NCBI GenBank assembly: GCA_029212745.1
Contig: JARGOL010000001.1
Coordinates: forward strand, 415,948-479,947
Origin: Alcanivoracaceae bacterium
GTDB lineage: Bacteria > Pseudomonadota > Gammaproteobacteria > Pseudomonadales > Alcanivoracaceae
Direction of reading: 5' to 3'
Length of the DNA: 64,000 bases
The notes beneath the pieces are model-generated. The model saw only the letters and a list, made by a program, of their open reading frames with translations, ran no database searches and was not told the DNA's origin. The position numbers and the translations under genes were made by a program. Positions 1 to 11,418 of this stretch are shown piece after piece (the stretch's first letter is position 1; each line of letters begins with the position of its first letter).

Positions 1-872
1 AGACCGTCGTAGCGCCCACCGGCGCATACTGTCCCCTGTGCGCCCAGTGCATCGGTCACCCACTCGAAGACAGTCTTGCCGTAATAGTCCAGGCCCCGCA
101 CCAGGGCCGGGTTCAGGGTATAGGCGACACCGGCATCATCAAGCATGGTGCACAGCTGCTGGAAATGGGTCCGGGACTCGTCGCCCAGGTATTCCGACAG
201 GCTGGGTGCACCGGCGAGTACCTCCCGGGTGCCGGGGTCCTTGCTGTCCAGTATCCGCAGGGGGTTCTTCTCCAGCCGGCGAATGCTGTCCTCATCCAGC
301 GCATCACGGTGACTCTCCAGGTAGGCCACCAGGGCCTCCCGGTAACGGCGCCGGTCATCACTGTCACCCAGGCTGTTCAGCTCCAGGGACACCTTGTCCG
401 CCAGGCCAAGGGCCTGCCAGAGACGCGCGGTCATGAGGATCACTTCGGCATCGATATCCGGCCCCGCCATGCCAAACGTCTCCACCCCGATCTGGTGGAA
501 CTGGCGATAGCGACCCGCCTGTGGCCGCTCATGACGGAACATGGGCCCGGCATACCACAGCCGCTGCACCTGGTTGTACAACAGGCCGTGCTGCTCTCCG
601 GCGCGCACGCAGCTGGCGGTACCCTCGGGACGCAACGTCAGTGAGTCACCGTTGCGGTCATCAAAGGTGTACATTTCCTTTTCGACGATATCGGTCACTT
701 CACCAATGGAGCGCTTGAACAGTTCCGTGGCTTCCACCAGCGGCATGCGGATTTCACGGTAACCGTAACTGTCCAGAACCGTCCGGACGTGGCCTTCCAG
801 CCACTGCCACAATGGCGTCTGGTCCGGCAGGATGTCATTCATCCCGCGGACAGAAGAAATTCGCTTTCCCAA
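1..872 (-). CDS. hisS: Histidyl-tRNA synthetase (C-terminal part beyond window edge)
   Basis: Charges tRNA-His with histidine in the cytoplasm (class II aminoacyl-tRNA synthetase). About 290 codons are present. The N-terminus reads [15 protein letters not shown], followed by class II motif 1/2 stretches such as [28 protein letters not shown] and [10 protein letters not shown], all typical of bacterial HisS. The reading frame is open to base 1, so the anticodon-binding domain lies outside the window. The start is taken as TTG at 872 because AGGAG lies six bases upstream and the N-terminus then matches the family length. It lies downstream of ispG on the same strand, as in Pseudomonas. Confidence 0.95.
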   Translation of the reverse strand, partial: MGKRISSVRGMNDILPDQTPLWQWLEGHVRTVLDSYGYREIRMPLVEATELFKRSIGEVTDIVEKEMYTFDDRNGDSLTLRPEGTASCVRAGEQHGLLYNQVQRLWYAGPMFRHERPQAGRYRQFHQIGVETFGMAGPDIDAEVILMTARLWQALGLADKVSLELNSLGDSDDRRRYREALVAYLESHRDALDEDSIRRLEKNPLRILDSKDPGTREVLAGAPSLSEYLGDESRTHFQQLCTMLDDAGVAYTLNPALVRGLDYYGKTVFEWVTDALGAQGTVCAGGRYDG

Positions 873-936
873 CTGTGACTCCTGAAACTCAACCAGCACG
901 CGCCGTCAGCGGTGCCTCTCCGGCCTGAAAGGCCTC

Positions 937-2055
937 CTACTCACTGCGAACAATCACGCCGTTCTTTTCGTCCTCGCGCTGGCGTGCCACACGCGCGCGC
1001 ACCAGGCGCTCGAGCTCGTCGACCAGGTCATCGCGCTTCACATGATGGCTTTTCTCGCCATCCACGTAGGACAGGTTGTTCGGGGTACCGCCGGTGAGGC
1101 CGATGTCTGCCTCACGCGCCTCACCCGGGCCGTTGACCAGGCAGCCGATCACGGCCAAGTCCACCGATTCGTTTATATCCTCCAGCCGCGACTCCAGCTC
1201 ATTGACCGTGCCGATAACATCGAAGTTCTGCCGGGAACAACTGGGGCAGGCAATGATGTTGACGCCCTTCTTGCGCAGGTTGAGGCTCTTGAGGATATCG
1301 AAACCGACCCGCACTTCCTCCACTGGATCCGCCGCCAATGACACACGAATGGTGTCGCCAATACCCTCCATCAGAAGTGCACCGAGGGCGACCGCCGACT
1401 TCACCGTACCGGAACGGAAGGTGCCGGCCTCAGTCACGCCGAGATGCAGGGGCTGCTCGATCTGGGCTGACAGCTTGCGGTAAGCCTGCAGGGTCATGAA
1501 GACATTGGATGCCTTGACGCTTACCTTGAAATCCTGGAAGTCATAGCGATCCAGAATTTCCACATGGCGCAGCGCAGATTCGACCAGCGCATCACTGGTG
1601 GGCTCACCGTACTTGCGCTGCAATTCCTTCTCGAGAGAGCCGGCATTGACGCCGATACGGATCGGAAGCCCCTTGTCTTTCGCCGCATCCACCACCGCGC
1701 GAATGCGGTCTTCACGACCAATGTTGCCGGGATTTATTCGCAGGCAGTCGACACCTTTCTCGGCGACGGCCAGGGCGATCTTGTAGTCATAGTGGATGTC
1801 AGCCACCAGCGGCACATCCACCTGCTTGCGAATCTCGCCAAAGGCATCAGCGGCATCCATGGTCGGCACCGACACGCGGACGATATCAACACCCGCGTCC
1901 TGCAACCGCCGAATCTGGGCCACCGTGGCAGGCACATCACAGGTCTCGGTATTGGTCATGCTCTGCACCGTGATCGGCGCATCACCGCCGACAGGGACAT
2001 TGCCGACCATGATCTGACGCGTCTTGCGTCGCTCAATGCGTACTTCTGGTTCCAT
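937..2055 (-). CDS. ispG: 4-hydroxy-3-methylbut-2-enyl diphosphate synthase (IspG/GcpE)
   Basis: Penultimate step of the MEP isoprenoid pathway: reductive ring opening of MEcPP to HMBPP by a 4Fe-4S enzyme. The protein is 372 residues, the usual proteobacterial length. The cluster ligands are visible in ACPSCSRQ and [12 protein letters not shown], and the TIM-barrel motifs [12 protein letters not shown] and RINPGNIG are intact. The frame can be extended 11 codons upstream, but ATG at 2055 is preceded by GGGGAGGA at good spacing and matches the family N-terminus. It needs Fe-S clusters and so depends on the SUF genes nearby. Confidence 0.96.
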   Translation of the reverse strand: MEPEVRIERRKTRQIMVGNVPVGGDAPITVQSMTNTETCDVPATVAQIRRLQDAGVDIVRVSVPTMDAADAFGEIRKQVDVPLVADIHYDYKIALAVAEKGVDCLRINPGNIGREDRIRAVVDAAKDKGLPIRIGVNAGSLEKELQRKYGEPTSDALVESALRHVEILDRYDFQDFKVSVKASNVFMTLQAYRKLSAQIEQPLHLGVTEAGTFRSGTVKSAVALGALLMEGIGDTIRVSLAADPVEEVRVGFDILKSLNLRKKGVNIIACPSCSRQNFDVIGTVNELESRLEDINESVDLAVIGCLVNGPGEAREADIGLTGGTPNNLSYVDGEKSHHVKRDDLVDELERLVRARVARQREDEKNGVIVRSE

Positions 2056-2071
2056 AATGATTCCTCCCCGT

Positions 2072-2887
2072 TCAGGGAGCTCGGACACGGACTACGTTAC
2101 CGGGTGTGGATTGAGGCAGCGTGACAGACTCACCATTGACGCTGACAGACGCCACAGCGGCGCCATTGCCGAACGTCAGCCGAAACGGGGCAACGCCGGA
2201 AAGGGCCAGCTCGGCACCCGCCTCACGCTGACCGGAAAACAGCGTTTCGCCTTCTGCATCAAGAACCTGCACCCAGCACGGCCCCGAGAAGGCCATCAGC
2301 AACCGGTCGCTGGCTGTCGCTGCCGGCTCGGCGGATTCAGGCGCTTGTGTCTCGGCAGCCGGTGGCGCCAGTGGCAGTTCCTCGTCAGTGGCCGGCGCGG
2401 GCGTCAACGCGGCACTGTCGTCCGTCGGCAGGCCCGTCTCTTCGCGCATCGGCATGTTGTCCGGCTGCACCTGCTGGACATCGGAGGCAGGGGCCACTGG
2501 CGCCTGTGGCTCGGGCCAGATCATCCATGCCAGCAACAACGCAGCCAGAACCGCTGCAGCGACCACCAGCCACCACGGCCGCGCGGTCGAGGAGGCGGGC
2601 TGCTCGAGATCCTGTGGTTCCTCGTACTGCTCTTCATCCACCAGCTGCTCGAACAGGTTCGCGACTTCGTCCGCCGGAATCTCCAGAAGCCGGGCATAGT
2701 TGCGCATGTATCCCTTGATGAACGTCGCCTCTGGCAGGCGCTCGTAATCATCGGCTTCAATGGCGCGCACAAACGAAACAGACATGTGCAGCTTCCTGGC
2801 CACATCCGCCTCATTCCAGCCAAGCTTTTCCCGGGCTGCCTGCAGTCGACGACCGGGCAGCACCGTATTAGCGGCTGTTTCGGTCAC
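2072..2887 (-). CDS. rodZ: Cytoskeletal protein RodZ
   Basis: Links the MreB cytoskeleton to the elongation machinery at the inner membrane. Order of parts: an N-terminal Xre-like HTH (about residues 10-80, with [19 protein letters not shown]), a linker, one membrane span ([19 protein letters not shown]), a Pro/Ala-rich periplasmic linker and a C-terminal DUF4115 beta domain ([16 protein letters not shown]). An ATG at 2911 would also be in frame. GTG at 2887 is preferred because it has a strong GGGAGG and overlaps the pilF stop as GTGA, a classic coupled start. Length from there is 271 residues. Confidence 0.92.
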   Translation of the reverse strand: MTETAANTVLPGRRLQAAREKLGWNEADVARKLHMSVSFVRAIEADDYERLPEATFIKGYMRNYARLLEIPADEVANLFEQLVDEEQYEEPQDLEQPASSTARPWWLVVAAAVLAALLLAWMIWPEPQAPVAPASDVQQVQPDNMPMREETGLPTDDSAALTPAPATDEELPLAPPAAETQAPESAEPAATASDRLLMAFSGPCWVQVLDAEGETLFSGQREAGAELALSGVAPFRLTFGNGAAVASVSVNGESVTLPQSTPGNVVRVRAP

Positions 2888-3645
2888 GACTGGCCTCCCT
2901 TGGCTTTCCATTCCTTCCAGGCCCGGTATTCGGGCGATTGCGGATACAGCTTTTCAAGCGCCAGTTCGTAGCTGGCCTTCCTGTCCGCCTGACCAACCTG
3001 GTCGGCAATGCGGATGCCCAGCCACAGCCCGCGCGGGCTCTGCTGGTCCACGGATGCCACGTATTGGTCGTAGTAGAACTGGGCGGCGCGCATGTCGTTC
3101 TCATCGAACATCAGGTGGGCCATTTCCAGCTTCGGCGTGATCGCCTGCGGATTCAGTCTCAATGCCCTGTTGAAGGCATTCTTGGCTTCCTCAGCACGGC
3201 CAAGACTGACCAGCGCCATGCCGGCGTTGGCATACGCCATGCCCCTGCCGTCGTAGCTGATGTTGTCCGCCGCACGTTCAAACTCTCGCAGGGCCTTTTC
3301 GGTGTCCCCCTGTCGCAACAGCAGGGTACCGTAGTTGAGGCGGGCCGGACCGTAATCGGAGTCTGCGGAAAGGGCTTTCTTGAGGTGCCGCTCTTCACGG
3401 TCGATGTCACCCTGGTAACGATAAAGCAGCGCCAGGGCATTATGTGCCTCCGGGCTGTCATCATTGAGCTCAATGGCACGCGTCAGGTGGCGCTGCGCTT
3501 CCATCGGCTTGCCCTGGCGAAGATATTCCATGCCTGCGGCCACGCGGCTGGCAGCCGCCTTGTCCAGGTCAGGCTTGGGGCCATCCTTTACGGTGGTACA
3601 CGCCGTCAGGATTGTGCCAAGGAACAGTATCGCCAGGAGTCTCAA
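2884..3645 (-). CDS. pilF: Type IV pilus biogenesis/stability lipoprotein PilF (PilW)
   Basis: Outer-membrane pilotin that promotes localisation and multimerisation of the PilQ secretin in type IV pili. The 253-residue product begins with a lipoprotein signal ending in the lipobox LTAC (Cys16) and continues as TPR repeats from about residue 30 to 200 (AHNALALLYRYQGD, ARLNYGTLLLRQGDTEKAL, AYANAGMALVSLGRAEEAK). The start is a TTG one base after the rlmN stop, so translation is probably coupled to rlmN. The rlmN-pilF-rodZ order matches Pseudomonas. Confidence 0.92.
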   Translation of the reverse strand: MRLLAILFLGTILTACTTVKDGPKPDLDKAAASRVAAGMEYLRQGKPMEAQRHLTRAIELNDDSPEAHNALALLYRYQGDIDREERHLKKALSADSDYGPARLNYGTLLLRQGDTEKALREFERAADNISYDGRGMAYANAGMALVSLGRAEEAKNAFNRALRLNPQAITPKLEMAHLMFDENDMRAAQFYYDQYVASVDQQSPRGLWLGIRIADQVGQADRKASYELALEKLYPQSPEYRAWKEWKAKGGQS

Positions 3646-3646
3646 G

Positions 3647-4804
3647 TTATTTCACCGCGCCTTCGTCAATTATAGTTGTCAGCTGTTCGCCGCTACGCAG
3701 GAACACCTCCTTCTTCCAGCGCTCGCTGCGCCGGGTGCGATCCATCACGTCACCAACCAGCTGGCCGCAGGCAGCATCGATATCGTCGCCCCGTGTTGTC
3801 CGTATAGTGGTCAGTAAGCCATTGTCATTCAAGTACTTATGGAATGCCAGAATGTCCTTCTTGGCAGAGCGCTCGTAGCCGGCATGGGGAAACGGGTTAA
3901 ACGGGATCAGGTTGATCTTCACCGGCACACTGGCCAGGACCCGCTTCAGCTGCCTGGCATGCTCCAGGGTGTCGTTCACACCCTTGAGCATGACGTATTC
4001 CATGGTAATGCTCTTGTAGCGGTCTGCCTTGCGATCGGAATAGCGCTTGCAGGCAGCCATCAGTTCCGCCAGCGGATACTTGCGATTCAGGGGCACCAGC
4101 TCATTGCGCAATTCGTCATTGGGCGCATGCAGGCTGACCGCCAGCGACACATCCAGCTCATCGCTGAGCTTGTCCATCATCGGTACCACACCCGAGGTGC
4201 TCAGCGTGATGCGCTTTTTCGATATGCCGTATGACAGGTCGTCTTTCATGATGCGCATGGCGCGCACCACGTTGTCGAAATTCAGGAGTGGCTCACCCAT
4301 CCCCATCATGACGACATTGGTAATGGGGTGCTCGCCGAGGTTGCTGCGCGGCCCGAACGAGCGCGCCGCCAGCCAGACCTGGCCGATAATCTCGGCACTG
4401 GTGAGATCACGCTGGAAACCCTGCTTGCCGGTGGAGCAAAACGAGCAATCCACCGAGCAACCCACCTGTGAGGAAACGCAAAGGGTGCCCCGGCGGCCGT
4501 CGGGAATGAACACGGTCTCCACCGCGCCAGCCCCTTCAACCTGGAACACCCACTTGCGTGTGCCGTCGCGTGAAATGTTCTCACTCAACACTTCCGGGGC
4601 ACGGATTTCAGCAATATCCTGGAGCCGGGCACGCAATTTCTTGCCAACGTCGGTCATCTTCTCGAAGTCATCCACCTGGTGTACGTGAATCCACTTCATG
4701 ATCTGGTGGGCACGAAACTTCTTCTCACCCAACTCCAGGAAGAATGCTTCCAGGTCGGGGCGAGACATGCCCAGCAGGTTGACCTTTTCCGTCACGTCAC
4801 TCAC
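3647..4804 (-). CDS. rlmN: Dual-specificity 23S rRNA/tRNA (adenine-C2)-methyltransferase RlmN
   Basis: Radical-SAM enzyme that methylates A2503 of 23S rRNA and A37 of some tRNAs. The 385-residue protein has the radical SAM cluster motif [11 protein letters not shown] (CxxxCxxC) and the [13 protein letters not shown] stretch typical of RlmN/Cfr. The C-terminal Cys in [10 protein letters not shown] is the resolving/methylene-carrying position. The start is GTG at 4804, six bases after AAGGAG. It requires a 4Fe-4S cluster. Confidence 0.96.
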   Translation of the reverse strand: MSDVTEKVNLLGMSRPDLEAFFLELGEKKFRAHQIMKWIHVHQVDDFEKMTDVGKKLRARLQDIAEIRAPEVLSENISRDGTRKWVFQVEGAGAVETVFIPDGRRGTLCVSSQVGCSVDCSFCSTGKQGFQRDLTSAEIIGQVWLAARSFGPRSNLGEHPITNVVMMGMGEPLLNFDNVVRAMRIMKDDLSYGISKKRITLSTSGVVPMMDKLSDELDVSLAVSLHAPNDELRNELVPLNRKYPLAELMAACKRYSDRKADRYKSITMEYVMLKGVNDTLEHARQLKRVLASVPVKINLIPFNPFPHAGYERSAKKDILAFHKYLNDNGLLTTIRTTRGDDIDAACGQLVGDVMDRTRRSERWKKEVFLRSGEQLTTIIDEGAVK

Positions 4805-4828
4805 GTCCGGCTCCTTGCTCGCGCCCGT

Positions 4829-5260
4829 TTAACGGGTGCGCGCGCACACCTCGTTGTCCTTGAAGAAGTAGCTGATCTCGCGAGCAGCCGACTCGGTAGA
4901 GTCAGAGCCATGCACCGCGTTCTCGTCGATGGTTGAGGCAAAGTCAGCACGGATGGTGCCTGCTTCCGCCTCTTTCGGGTTGGTTGCCCCCATCAGCTCC
5001 CGGTTCTTGCTGACGGCATCTTCGCCTTCCAGCACCTGCACAACCACCGGACCGGAGGTCATGAAGGACACCAGGTCACCAAAGAACGGGCGCTCCTTGT
5101 GTTCGGCATAGAACCCGCCGGCGAGTTCCTCATCCAGGTGAATCATTTTCATGGCCACGATATTCAGGCCGGCCTTTTCAAAGCGGGATTCGATTTCACC
5201 GATCACGTTCTTGCTTACGGCATCCGGCTTGATAATCGACAGGGTACGCTCAACAGCCAT
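4829..5260 (-). CDS. ndk: Nucleoside diphosphate kinase
   Basis: Transfers the gamma phosphate from ATP to other (d)NDPs through a phospho-histidine. The 143-residue protein matches the family length and shows [15 protein letters not shown] at the N-terminus and the active-site stretch NAVHGSDS with the catalytic His. The frame is open 53 codons further upstream, but ATG at 5260 has GGAGTGAGGA upstream and gives the canonical N-terminus. In Pseudomonas the isc operon ends just upstream of ndk. Here that neighbour has been replaced by the divergent suf operon. Confidence 0.97.
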   Translation of the reverse strand: MAVERTLSIIKPDAVSKNVIGEIESRFEKAGLNIVAMKMIHLDEELAGGFYAEHKERPFFGDLVSFMTSGPVVVQVLEGEDAVSKNRELMGATNPKEAEAGTIRADFASTIDENAVHGSDSTESAAREISYFFKDNEVCARTR

Positions 5261-5372
5261 GGGGTCCTCACTCCTGATCTCAGACAGACAAACGCCCAAA
5301 CGGGCAATAAATCGGGCAACGGCACCTGCCATGCGAACAAAAAACAGACACACCGGGGCCCGGGACCGGCGG

Positions 5373-5401
5373 ATTATACGCACCTGTGCCGGCAATGAAC
5401 A
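5373..5401 (-). promoter_or_regulatory. Candidate ndk promoter
   Basis: On the minus strand a perfect TATAAT lies at 5378-5373, about 110 bases before the ndk start. The best -35 at 17 bp spacing is TGTTCA (3 of 6 matches), so only the -10 is persuasive. Confidence 0.4.
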
Positions 5402-5544
5402 CCGTAGCACTATGCCCAAAGCCGATAGTAAGTGCCCACAAACAACTATCGCCGGTGCGGCCCGCCGGATGCCTTTCTGCTATGATGCGCGCCAGTCTGC
5501 GGACCGCTGTCCGACAATCGATAAAGACTATCACCGGGAGAGCG

Positions 5545-5573
5545 TTCCAAGGGCCGACGAGTTCGCATATAAT
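5545..5573 (+). promoter_or_regulatory. Candidate suf operon promoter
   Basis: A perfect -10 TATAAT at 5568-5573 with a weak -35 TTCCAA at 5545-5550 (17 bp spacer), 84 bases before the sufB ATG. The -10 abuts and slightly overlaps the IscR-like palindrome at 5572-5596. Occupancy of that box would therefore cover the transcription start, which suggests repression. Confidence 0.55.
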
Positions 5574-5596
5574 ACCCGAGTAAATTACTCTGGTAT
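5572..5596 (+). promoter_or_regulatory. IscR type 1-like operator before sufB
   Basis: Two inverted half-sites, ATACCCGAGT and ACTCTGGTAT, separated by five A/T bases (AAATT). Against the E. coli type 1 IscR consensus (ATASYYGACT, RWWWY core, AGTCRRSTAT, as recalled) I count 22 of 25 matches. Two of the three mismatches are a symmetric change (GACT to GAGT and AGTC to ACTC), which keeps the dyad. The site overlaps the suf -10 element. An iscR gene with intact cluster ligands is at 25873-26343. Confidence 0.7.
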
Positions 5597-5657
5597 TTGA
5601 CCGGAACGCCCCTGCCCCGCAGCCCGGCACACCCTGATCACCCGGCGAGAGAGCCCA

Positions 5658-7139
<1,482 letters not shown>

Positions 7140-7211
7140 GCGCCCGCCGCGCATGAGCAAGTCAAACCGCCCGCAGGGCGATTCGTACGCATTAACAGAA
7201 GGCGTAGGTAC

Positions 7212-7973
7212 ATGCTGGAAGTGAAAGATCTGCACGCCACCGTGGCGGGCAAGGAAATACTCAAGGGCCTCAGCCTGAGCGTCAAAGCCGGCGAGGTGCA
7301 TGCCATCATGGGCCCCAACGGCTCCGGCAAGAGCACCCTGGCGAACGTGCTCGCCGGACGCGACAACTACGAGATCACCGCCGGCAGCGTCACGTTTCAC
7401 GGCAAGGCGCTGGCCGAACTGGAGCCGGAAGAGCGCGCCCGGCTGGGCCTTTTCCTCGGTTTCCAGTACCCGGTGGAAATCCCCGGGGTCTCCAACATGG
7501 AATTCCTCAAGGCAGCGCTGGAGGAAACCCGTGCCGCCCAGGGCAAGGAACCGCTCGACTCGGTGACGTTGCTGCGCAAGGCTCGCGAAGCCTGCAAACA
7601 GGTGGACCTGGATGCACAGTTCCTCAAGCGCGGCGTCAACGAAGGCTTTTCCGGGGGCGAGAAAAAACGCAACGAGATCATGCAGATGCTTCTGCTTGAA
7701 CCGACGCTGGCATTGCTTGATGAAACCGACTCCGGGCTCGACATCGATGCCCTTCAGGTGGTGGCGAAAGGCGTCAACTCACTGCGCTCACCGGAGCGAG
7801 CCATTGTGCTGGTAACCCACTACCAGCGACTGCTCGACTATATTGTGCCCGACAAGGTGCACGTCCTGTCCGGCGGCCGCATCATCAAGTCTGGCGGCAA
7901 GGAGCTGGCCCACGAGCTGGAGAGCCGTGGTTACGCCTGGCTCACTGGCGATGCGGCAGCGGAGAACGCCTGA
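7212..7973 (+). CDS. sufC: Fe-S cluster assembly ATPase SufC
   Basis: ABC-type ATPase that binds SufB and SufD and drives conformational change during cluster assembly. The 253-residue protein has Walker A GPNGSGKST (about residues 34-42), the signature GFSGGEKKRNE, Walker B LALLDETDSGLDID and a switch His in LVTHYQRLL. These are SufC-specific rather than transporter-like features, and there is no partner permease. It ends as TGATG, overlapping the sufD start by one base. Confidence 0.98.
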   Translation: MLEVKDLHATVAGKEILKGLSLSVKAGEVHAIMGPNGSGKSTLANVLAGRDNYEITAGSVTFHGKALAELEPEERARLGLFLGFQYPVEIPGVSNMEFLKAALEETRAAQGKEPLDSVTLLRKAREACKQVDLDAQFLKRGVNEGFSGGEKKRNEIMQMLLLEPTLALLDETDSGLDIDALQVVAKGVNSLRSPERAIVLVTHYQRLLDYIVPDKVHVLSGGRIIKSGGKELAHELESRGYAWLTGDAAAENA

Positions 7974-9211
7974 TGGTGGTGCACGCGGCTGAACTCAAGC
8001 AGGCGGCCATTCAGGGCCTGACCCATGTCACCGGTGCCGATGGCCTGGCCGACTTTCGCGCCCATGCCCGTGACACCCTGGCGGCGGTGGCATTCCCGGA
8101 TCGCAAGACGGAGGACTGGAAGTACACGTCTCTGAAGGCGCTGGAGAAAGACCATGTGCGCGTATTGGCAGCGTCCACGGACACGCCGGCGCTGCCCGAC
8201 CTGGGTGGCACACAGGTGGTGCTGGTCAACGGCCAGATTCCCGACCTGGATAGCCTGGCCCTGCCGGCCGGTGTCATCGCCCAACCACTTTCCAGCCACC
8301 AGGACAAGGCCACCACCGACATGGTGGGCCCGTTTACCGCCCTCAATGGTGCAGCACTGAGCGACGGCCTGCTGCTCAGCATCACGGCCGGGGCCGACGT
8401 TGACGGTCTCATCCACATCGTCCACGTGGCGAGCGGAACGCAGGCCGCCAGTGCCCACCCGCGCCTGGTCATTGAGGTGGGCAGCAATGCCCGCGTCACC
8501 CTGGTGGAGCACTACATTGGCAGCAGCCCGATACTCACCAATGCGGTCACCCGGATCGACGCACACTGCAACAGCCAGGTCACCCACTACCGCCTGCAGA
8601 GCGAGGGCAGCGAAGCACGCCACATCGGCCTGCTGGAATTCGAGCTCGCCCGCGACGCCCGCGTCACCAGCTTCCAGTTCATGCAGGGTTGCGCATTGCG
8701 CCGCAACGACGTGCATGCAGTCATGGCCGAGTCTGGCAGTGACCTGCGCATGAAGGGGATTTTCCTGGCGCGAGGCAAGAGTCACATCGACAACCATGTG
8801 TGTGTCGAGCATCGCGTGCCCAACTGTGAATCCGACCAGGTCTACAAAGGCATTGCCGGCGAACATGGCCGGGCGGTGTTCAACGGCCGGATTCACATTC
8901 ATGACGGCGCCAGTGGTACCAACGCGGAGCTCAGCAACAAGAATTTGCTGCTCAGCAATACCGCCGAGATTGATACCAAGCCGGAACTGGAAATCTACAA
9001 CGACGACGTCAAATGCGCCCATGGCACCACCGTCGGCCAGATGGACGCAACGCAGCTGTTCTACCTGCGTTCTCGCGGCATCAGCGAGATCGACGCCAAA
9101 CGCATGCTCGGCACCGGCTTTGTCAACGAGCTGCTGCTCGCCATTCCGGATGACGCGGTACAGGCCTGGGTGACCCCCTGGCTTGCTGATGCGCTGACGG
9201 AGGGTCTATGA
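7973..9211 (+). CDS. sufD: Fe-S cluster assembly protein SufD
   Basis: SufB paralogue that completes the SufBC2D scaffold and helps iron acquisition. The 412-residue protein has the beta-helix core and the signature C-terminal region KNLLLSNTAEIDTKPELEI and KCAHGTTVGQMD with its conserved Cys/His, then YLRSRGISEIDAKRML. It overlaps sufC by one base and sufS by four (ATGA), so the operon is translationally coupled. Confidence 0.97.
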   Translation: MVVHAAELKQAAIQGLTHVTGADGLADFRAHARDTLAAVAFPDRKTEDWKYTSLKALEKDHVRVLAASTDTPALPDLGGTQVVLVNGQIPDLDSLALPAGVIAQPLSSHQDKATTDMVGPFTALNGAALSDGLLLSITAGADVDGLIHIVHVASGTQAASAHPRLVIEVGSNARVTLVEHYIGSSPILTNAVTRIDAHCNSQVTHYRLQSEGSEARHIGLLEFELARDARVTSFQFMQGCALRRNDVHAVMAESGSDLRMKGIFLARGKSHIDNHVCVEHRVPNCESDQVYKGIAGEHGRAVFNGRIHIHDGASGTNAELSNKNLLLSNTAEIDTKPELEIYNDDVKCAHGTTVGQMDATQLFYLRSRGISEIDAKRMLGTGFVNELLLAIPDDAVQAWVTPWLADALTEGL

Positions 9212-10443
9212 CCCAGCCGGCGCACCCTATCGGTTTTGACGTGCAGACGCTGCGCGACGCGTTCCCCATACTGGGGGAAACGGTGCGCGGAAAGCCGCTG
9301 GTGTACCTGGACAACGGCGCTACCACGCAAAAGCCCGCTGCCGTTATCGATGCGATCAGCCGCTATTACCGCCAGGTGAACTCGAACGTACATCGCGGTG
9401 CCCATTACCTGTCGGACCTGGCCACCGCTGATTTTGAAGGCGCACGCCAGACCGTGGCGGATTTCCTCAATGCGGCGCGCGAGGAAATCATCTGGACACG
9501 GGGCACCACCGAGGCCATCAACCTGGTTGCCCAGAGTTACGGCCGGGAAAACCTCGGGCCCGGAGACGAAGTGCTCATTACTGGCATGGAGCACCACTCC
9601 AACATCGTGCCCTGGCAACTGGCCTGCGAGAAAACCGGGGCCAGCCTGAAAGTGGTGCCCGTCAACGACGATGGCAGCCTGGCCATGGATGCGTTCCACC
9701 AGCTGCTCTCTGACAGGACCCGCATCGTTGCGGTGGTGCATGTCTCCAATGCCCTCGGCACCGTCAATCCCGTGGAAGAGATCATTACCGCCGCCCACCA
9801 GGCAGGCGCAGTGGTCCTGGTCGATGGCGCCCAGGCGGTGAGCCATTTTACGGTTGATGTGCGCGCCCTGGATGCCGATTTCTACGCGTTTTCCGGGCAC
9901 AAGCTTTTTGGCCCCACCGGCATCGGCGTTCTTTACGGCAAACAGGCATTGCTCGATGCCATGGTCCCCTACCAGTGTGGCGGCGAGATGATCGAGGTGG
10001 TCAGCTTCGAGAAAAGCACCTGGAACCAGTTGCCTTACAAATTCGAGGCCGGTACACCCAACATCGCCGGCGCCATCGGCCTCGGCGCCGCCATCGCGTG
10101 GCTGGACGGGCAGGACCGGGCTGCCCTGCATGCCCACGAACAGACGGTACTGCAGGCCGCTCAGGCTCGAGCGGCAGAATTTGACGGCTTGAAACCGGTA
10201 GGCACTGCCGCCAACAAGGAATCAGTGATGTCATTCCTGCTTGAAGGAGCACACCCGAACGATGTCGGGCAGCTGCTGGACCAGCAGGGCATCGCAGTAC
10301 GTACCGGTCATCACTGCACCATGCCGCTGATGGATGGCTTTGGCATCCCGGGCACCGTGCGCGCTTCATTCAGCATTTACAATACGCTGGAGGAAGTGGA
10401 CGCACTGTTCCAGGGCCTTGAAAAGGTCAGGCAGTTTGTTTGA
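9208..10443 (+). CDS. sufS: Cysteine desulfurase SufS
   Basis: PLP-dependent group II desulfurase that takes sulfur from cysteine as a persulfide and passes it to SufE. The 411-residue protein shows YLDNGATTQKP at the N-terminus, the PLP lysine in FYAFSGHKLFGPTGIGVLYG and the catalytic Cys in RTGHHCTMPLMDGFG. Its usual acceptor, sufE, is not in this operon but at 24173-24622 beside iscS, so two desulfurases may share one SufE. Confidence 0.97.
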   Translation: MTQPAHPIGFDVQTLRDAFPILGETVRGKPLVYLDNGATTQKPAAVIDAISRYYRQVNSNVHRGAHYLSDLATADFEGARQTVADFLNAAREEIIWTRGTTEAINLVAQSYGRENLGPGDEVLITGMEHHSNIVPWQLACEKTGASLKVVPVNDDGSLAMDAFHQLLSDRTRIVAVVHVSNALGTVNPVEEIITAAHQAGAVVLVDGAQAVSHFTVDVRALDADFYAFSGHKLFGPTGIGVLYGKQALLDAMVPYQCGGEMIEVVSFEKSTWNQLPYKFEAGTPNIAGAIGLGAAIAWLDGQDRAALHAHEQTVLQAAQARAAEFDGLKPVGTAANKESVMSFLLEGAHPNDVGQLLDQQGIAVRTGHHCTMPLMDGFGIPGTVRASFSIYNTLEEVDALFQGLEKVRQFV

Positions 10444-10510
10444 CGGCCCAGCGGCCGCAGGCGCGCCCCAGGGCGCTAACACCGACGCGAATGACGGGAA
10501 AAGCAGCAAC

Positions 10511-10870
10511 ATGAGCGTAGAAACCTTCAATCCGGCGCAACCCCGAATCGGCATGACTGATGCCGCTCGCCAACAGGCGCACAAGGAAATCGTCCGCGAA
10601 CACGCGCGCGGTATCCGCCTGGCAGTGAAGGAGTCCGGCTGCTCGGGCTACATGTACGTCCTCGACTACGTTCATGAGGCGCAGGACGGAGACACCCAGG
10701 TGCCATTCGGTGATGACGTGATCTTGTTCGTCGACAGGGAAAGCCTGCCGGTGGTCAATGGTACCGAGATTGACTATGTCACCGAGGGCGTCAACAGTTT
10801 CTTCAAGTTCCGCAACCCCAACGCCACCGGCGAGTGCGGTTGTGGCGAATCCTTCACCGTGAACGGCTGA
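10511..10870 (+). CDS. sufA: A-type Fe-S carrier protein (SufA/IscA family)
   Basis: Carries assembled Fe-S clusters from the scaffold to target proteins. The 119-residue protein has the three conserved cysteines of the HesB/IscA fold: Cys44 in KESGCSGYMYV, and Cys109 and Cys111 in GECGCGESF. The frame is open upstream, but ATG at 10511 gives the family length. The ribosome binding site is weak. It lies 67 bases after sufS and 5 bases before sufT. Confidence 0.9.
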   Translation: MSVETFNPAQPRIGMTDAARQQAHKEIVREHARGIRLAVKESGCSGYMYVLDYVHEAQDGDTQVPFGDDVILFVDRESLPVVNGTEIDYVTEGVNSFFKFRNPNATGECGCGESFTVNG

Positions 10871-10875
10871 GCCAC

Positions 10876-11418
10876 GTGAGCGAGCAACGCACCGTCGTCA
10901 CCAGTCGTGATGTACCTGCCCGCCTGGTGCCGGTGGGAACACGCATAACCATTCCGAAAAACTCTTTCGTCAACCTGCGCCAGGCGCTGGGTGGCAGCTA
11001 CACCGTGACCGTCAATGGCAACATGGCGCGGATTGATGGCACCGACGCCGACGCCATCGGCCAGCAACCCCTGGAGCTGGAGTTTCCTGCTGCCGACCCG
11101 GGCGGCCGGGTTCGCGAGGATGATCTCTGGTACGCGCTGAAGACCGTGTACGACCCGGAAATCCCGGTGAACATCGTTGACCTCGGCCTTGTCTACGGCT
11201 GTGACCTGATCACCCGTTCCGGCGAGCGAGTGGTCCAGGTGCGCATGACCCTGACCGCACCCAACTGCGGCATGGGCCCTGTACTTGTGGGTGACGTTGA
11301 AGATCGCCTGGCGAAAGTGCCCAACGTGGACAAGGTCGAGGTGGAACTCCTGTTTGATCCGCCCTGGTCACGGGACATGATGACCGAGGAAGCGCAACTG
11401 GAGCTGGGGCTTTTCTGA
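10876..11418 (+). CDS. sufT: Fe-S cluster maturation factor SufT (DUF59/MIP18 family)
   Basis: Auxiliary factor that helps Fe-S protein maturation, usually encoded with SUF genes. The 180-residue protein has an N-terminal beta region and a C-terminal DUF59 domain with YDPEIPVNIVDLGLVYGCDL and the conserved Cys in TAPNCGMGP. The start is taken as GTG at 10876, just after sufA. The longer frame begins inside sufA. Last gene of the suf operon. A short CGGCG/CGCCG hairpin at about 11424-11438 follows, without a T tract. Confidence 0.93.
   Translation: MSEQRTVVTSRDVPARLVPVGTRITIPKNSFVNLRQALGGSYTVTVNGNMARIDGTDADAIGQQPLELEFPAADPGGRVREDDLWYALKTVYDPEIPVNIVDLGLVYGCDLITRSGERVVQVRMTLTAPNCGMGPVLVGDVEDRLAKVPNVDKVEVELLFDPPWSRDMMTEEAQLELGLF

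Larger units (their letters stand above)
5261..5657. other. Intergenic region between ndk and sufB (divergent promoters)
   Basis: About 400 bases without a convincing gene. It separates ndk (minus) from sufB (plus) and holds the candidate ndk promoter and the suf promoter with its IscR-like box, listed separately. Long minus-strand frames crossing this region continue antisense through sufB and show no recognisable protein. Confidence 0.7.
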
